Source of the DNA: Micromonospora zingiberis
GTDB taxonomy: Bacteria; Actinomycetota; Actinomycetes; Mycobacteriales; Micromonosporaceae
NCBI RefSeq assembly: GCF_004331455.1
Contig: NZ_SJJR01000004.1
Coordinates: 351,390-415,389, forward strand
DNA length: 64,000 bases
Direction: 5' to 3'
Part shown: positions 63,045-64,000 of the stretch, one piece after another
Layout of the letters: each line of letters opens with the position of its first letter
Numbering within the stretch: the stretch's first letter is position 1
The notes under the pieces: generated by a model
Database searches by the model: none
Seen by the model: the letters and a program-made list of their open reading frames with translations, nothing else
Told to the model about the DNA's origin: nothing
Translations under genes and position numbers: made by a program

Positions 63045-63395
63045 ATGCGAGAGCGCGAGGAGCGGTTCCACGTCGAGACCACGGTGTCGGACGACGCGGT
63101 GTGCATCCACGCGGCCGGTGTGATCGACATCGCCACCGTGGCGGCGTTGCGGGCCGCGCTCTGGGCGGCACCGGCGCGTCCGGAGCTGCGAGTCGATCTC
63201 TCCGAGGTGCGGCTGCTCTCCGCAGCGGGAGTGCGCGCCCTGGTCGCGGCGCGACTGCGGGTGCGGGCCCAGGGCGGCGAACTGGTGCTGGTGGACCCGC
63301 CGCCGATGGTGGACCGGGTGCTGCGCGCCACCGGCCTGCGCCGGGTCATCCCGATCATCGAGGCGGCTCCCGAACGGATGCTCGCGGGGGTGTGA
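63045..63395 (+). CDS. STAS-domain protein (anti-sigma factor antagonist-like)
   Basis: 116 residues of STAS fold: DAVCIHAAGVIDIATVAALR, LRVDLSEVRLLSAAGVRALV, AARLRVRAQGGELVLVDPPP, VLRATGLRRVIPIIEA. In anti-anti-sigma factors of the SpoIIAA type the loop reads DSSG and the second Ser is phosphorylated; here the loop is SAAG, so the phosphate acceptor is Ala. It may be constantly active or have another role. ATG at 63045 has no strong ribosome site. No anti-sigma kinase lies beside it. Confidence 0.88.
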   Translation: MREREERFHVETTVSDDAVCIHAAGVIDIATVAALRAALWAAPARPELRVDLSEVRLLSAAGVRALVAARLRVRAQGGELVLVDPPPMVDRVLRATGLRRVIPIIEAAPERMLAGV

Positions 63396-63424
63396 CGACG
63401 GGTCCGTGGTGACCCGTCGCGGAC

Positions 63425-63461
63425 GCGTCCGGCGCCGGGCACGGGGGCCGGCGCCGGACGC
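63425..63461. terminator. Bidirectional hairpin between STAS and FKBP genes
   Basis: Perfect 14-bp arms GCGTCCGGCGCCGG (63425-63438) and inverse (63448-63461), spacer 9 nt. Confidence 0.8.
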
Positions 63462-63466
63462 GCTGG

Positions 63467-63847
63467 TCAGCGGACGCCGAGCAGGTCGACCACGAAGACC
63501 AGGGTCTCGTTGGGCTTGATGACCCCGCCGGCGCCACGGCTGCCGTAGCCGAGGTGCGGCGGGATGGTCAGCTTGCGCCGGCCGCCGACCCGCATCCCCA
63601 CCACACCCTGGTCCCACCCGGAGATGACCCGCCCACCGCCGAGCGGGAACTCGAACGCCTCGCCTCGGTTCCAGGACGCGTCGAACTCGGCACCGGTGGA
63701 GTGGGAAACCCCGACGTAGTGGACCCGGGCCACCTGGCCGGGCTCGGCCTCCGGCCCCGCTCCGACGGTGATGTCCTCGATCACGAGGTCGGCCGGCGGG
63801 GCTCCCTCGATCGGACCGATCTCGGGCTTGCTCGCTGCCTGGTTCAT
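63467..63847 (-). CDS. FKBP-type peptidyl-prolyl cis-trans isomerase
   Basis: 126 residues, a single FKBP domain without signal peptide: LVIEDITVGAGPEAEPGQVA, RVHYVGVSHSTGAEFDASWN, FEFPLGGGRVISGWDQGVVG, MRVGGRRKLTIPPHLGYGSR, NETLVFVVDLLGV. The active-site residues (Tyr, Phe, Asp in FDASW, Trp in SGWDQG, Tyr in LGYG) are present. Catalyses proline isomerisation, cytoplasmic. ATG at 63847 with AGGAGA upstream; the longer frame to 63994 runs through the poly-C tail and is not real. Confidence 0.95.
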   Translation of the reverse strand: MNQAASKPEIGPIEGAPPADLVIEDITVGAGPEAEPGQVARVHYVGVSHSTGAEFDASWNRGEAFEFPLGGGRVISGWDQGVVGMRVGGRRKLTIPPHLGYGSRGAGGVIKPNETLVFVVDLLGVR

Positions 63848-63892
63848 GCGATTTCTCCTGTGACGTCGGCTTCGGTCGCCCCAATTCTGCCG

Positions 63893-64000
<108 letters not shown>

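Overview
The window is very GC-rich, uses many GTG starts, has Shine-Dalgarno sites of the GGAGG type, and carries gene families typical of filamentous actinobacteria: a whiE-type spore pigment cluster, a conservon (cvnABCD), a SARP regulator, a LigD polymerase domain and CebR-like LacI regulation. I infer a Micromonosporaceae-like actinomycete, probably Micromonospora. I cannot name a species from sequence alone. The last ~110 bases are almost pure C and look like a contig-end artefact.

Left part (1-17 kb). A truncated GH3 glycosidase is followed, on the minus strand, by about 16 kb that looks like one long transcription unit: an LppM-like lipoprotein, a small holin-like protein, a membrane protein with an HExxH motif, and a contractile injection system (CIS: cap, sheath, tube, proline-rich linker protein, LysM tube-initiator, VgrG-like spike, PAAR-like tip, gp25, baseplate J, tail protein I). 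It continues with a one-pass membrane protein bearing a lectin-like outer domain, two more membrane proteins, a DUF6412 protein and a YidC paralogue. Many CIS genes overlap by ATGA, GTGA or TGATG. No AAA+ ATPase, tape measure or recognised toxin is visible, and the set is unusually rich in membrane proteins, as expected for an intracellular, membrane-tethered CIS. This is the most interesting system here.

Middle part (17-34 kb). A LacI regulator and MFS transporter diverge around a near-perfect CebR-type operator. Then come a PaaI thioesterase, a dienelactone hydrolase, an adenylate cyclase-ATPase with a damaged P-loop and no proper end, a LuxR-ATPase regulator, a DUF5995 protein, an APC permease, a secreted beta-helix protein, LtrA and a membrane-anchored helix-hairpin-helix protein.

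Pigment cluster (34-41.5 kb). FAD hydroxylase, TcmI-like cyclase and SARP lie on the minus strand. A second TcmI-like cyclase, an ACP-cyclase fusion, cupin, KS-alpha, CLF and an ABM-family protein lie on the plus strand. Every whiE function is present, but ACP and aromatase/cyclase are fused. Repeats spaced 11 bp in the divergent region look like SARP sites.

Right part (41.5-64 kb). A secreted pseudo-trypsin with ricin-type repeats, a decayed ALF-repeat gene, a membrane protein, an FMN alpha-hydroxy-acid oxidase, the conservon with a coupled mini-ORF, a glycine-betaine-type binding protein, several small proteins, glyA under a ZTP riboswitch, a subtilase, a LigD polymerase domain, an Lrp regulator diverging from the bkd-type 2-oxoacid dehydrogenase operon, an L,D-transpeptidase, a STAS protein and an FKBP isomerase.

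Three different long palindromes (two intergenic, one inside a CIS gene) look like repeat families. I saw no tRNA, rRNA, CRISPR array, transposase or integrase.
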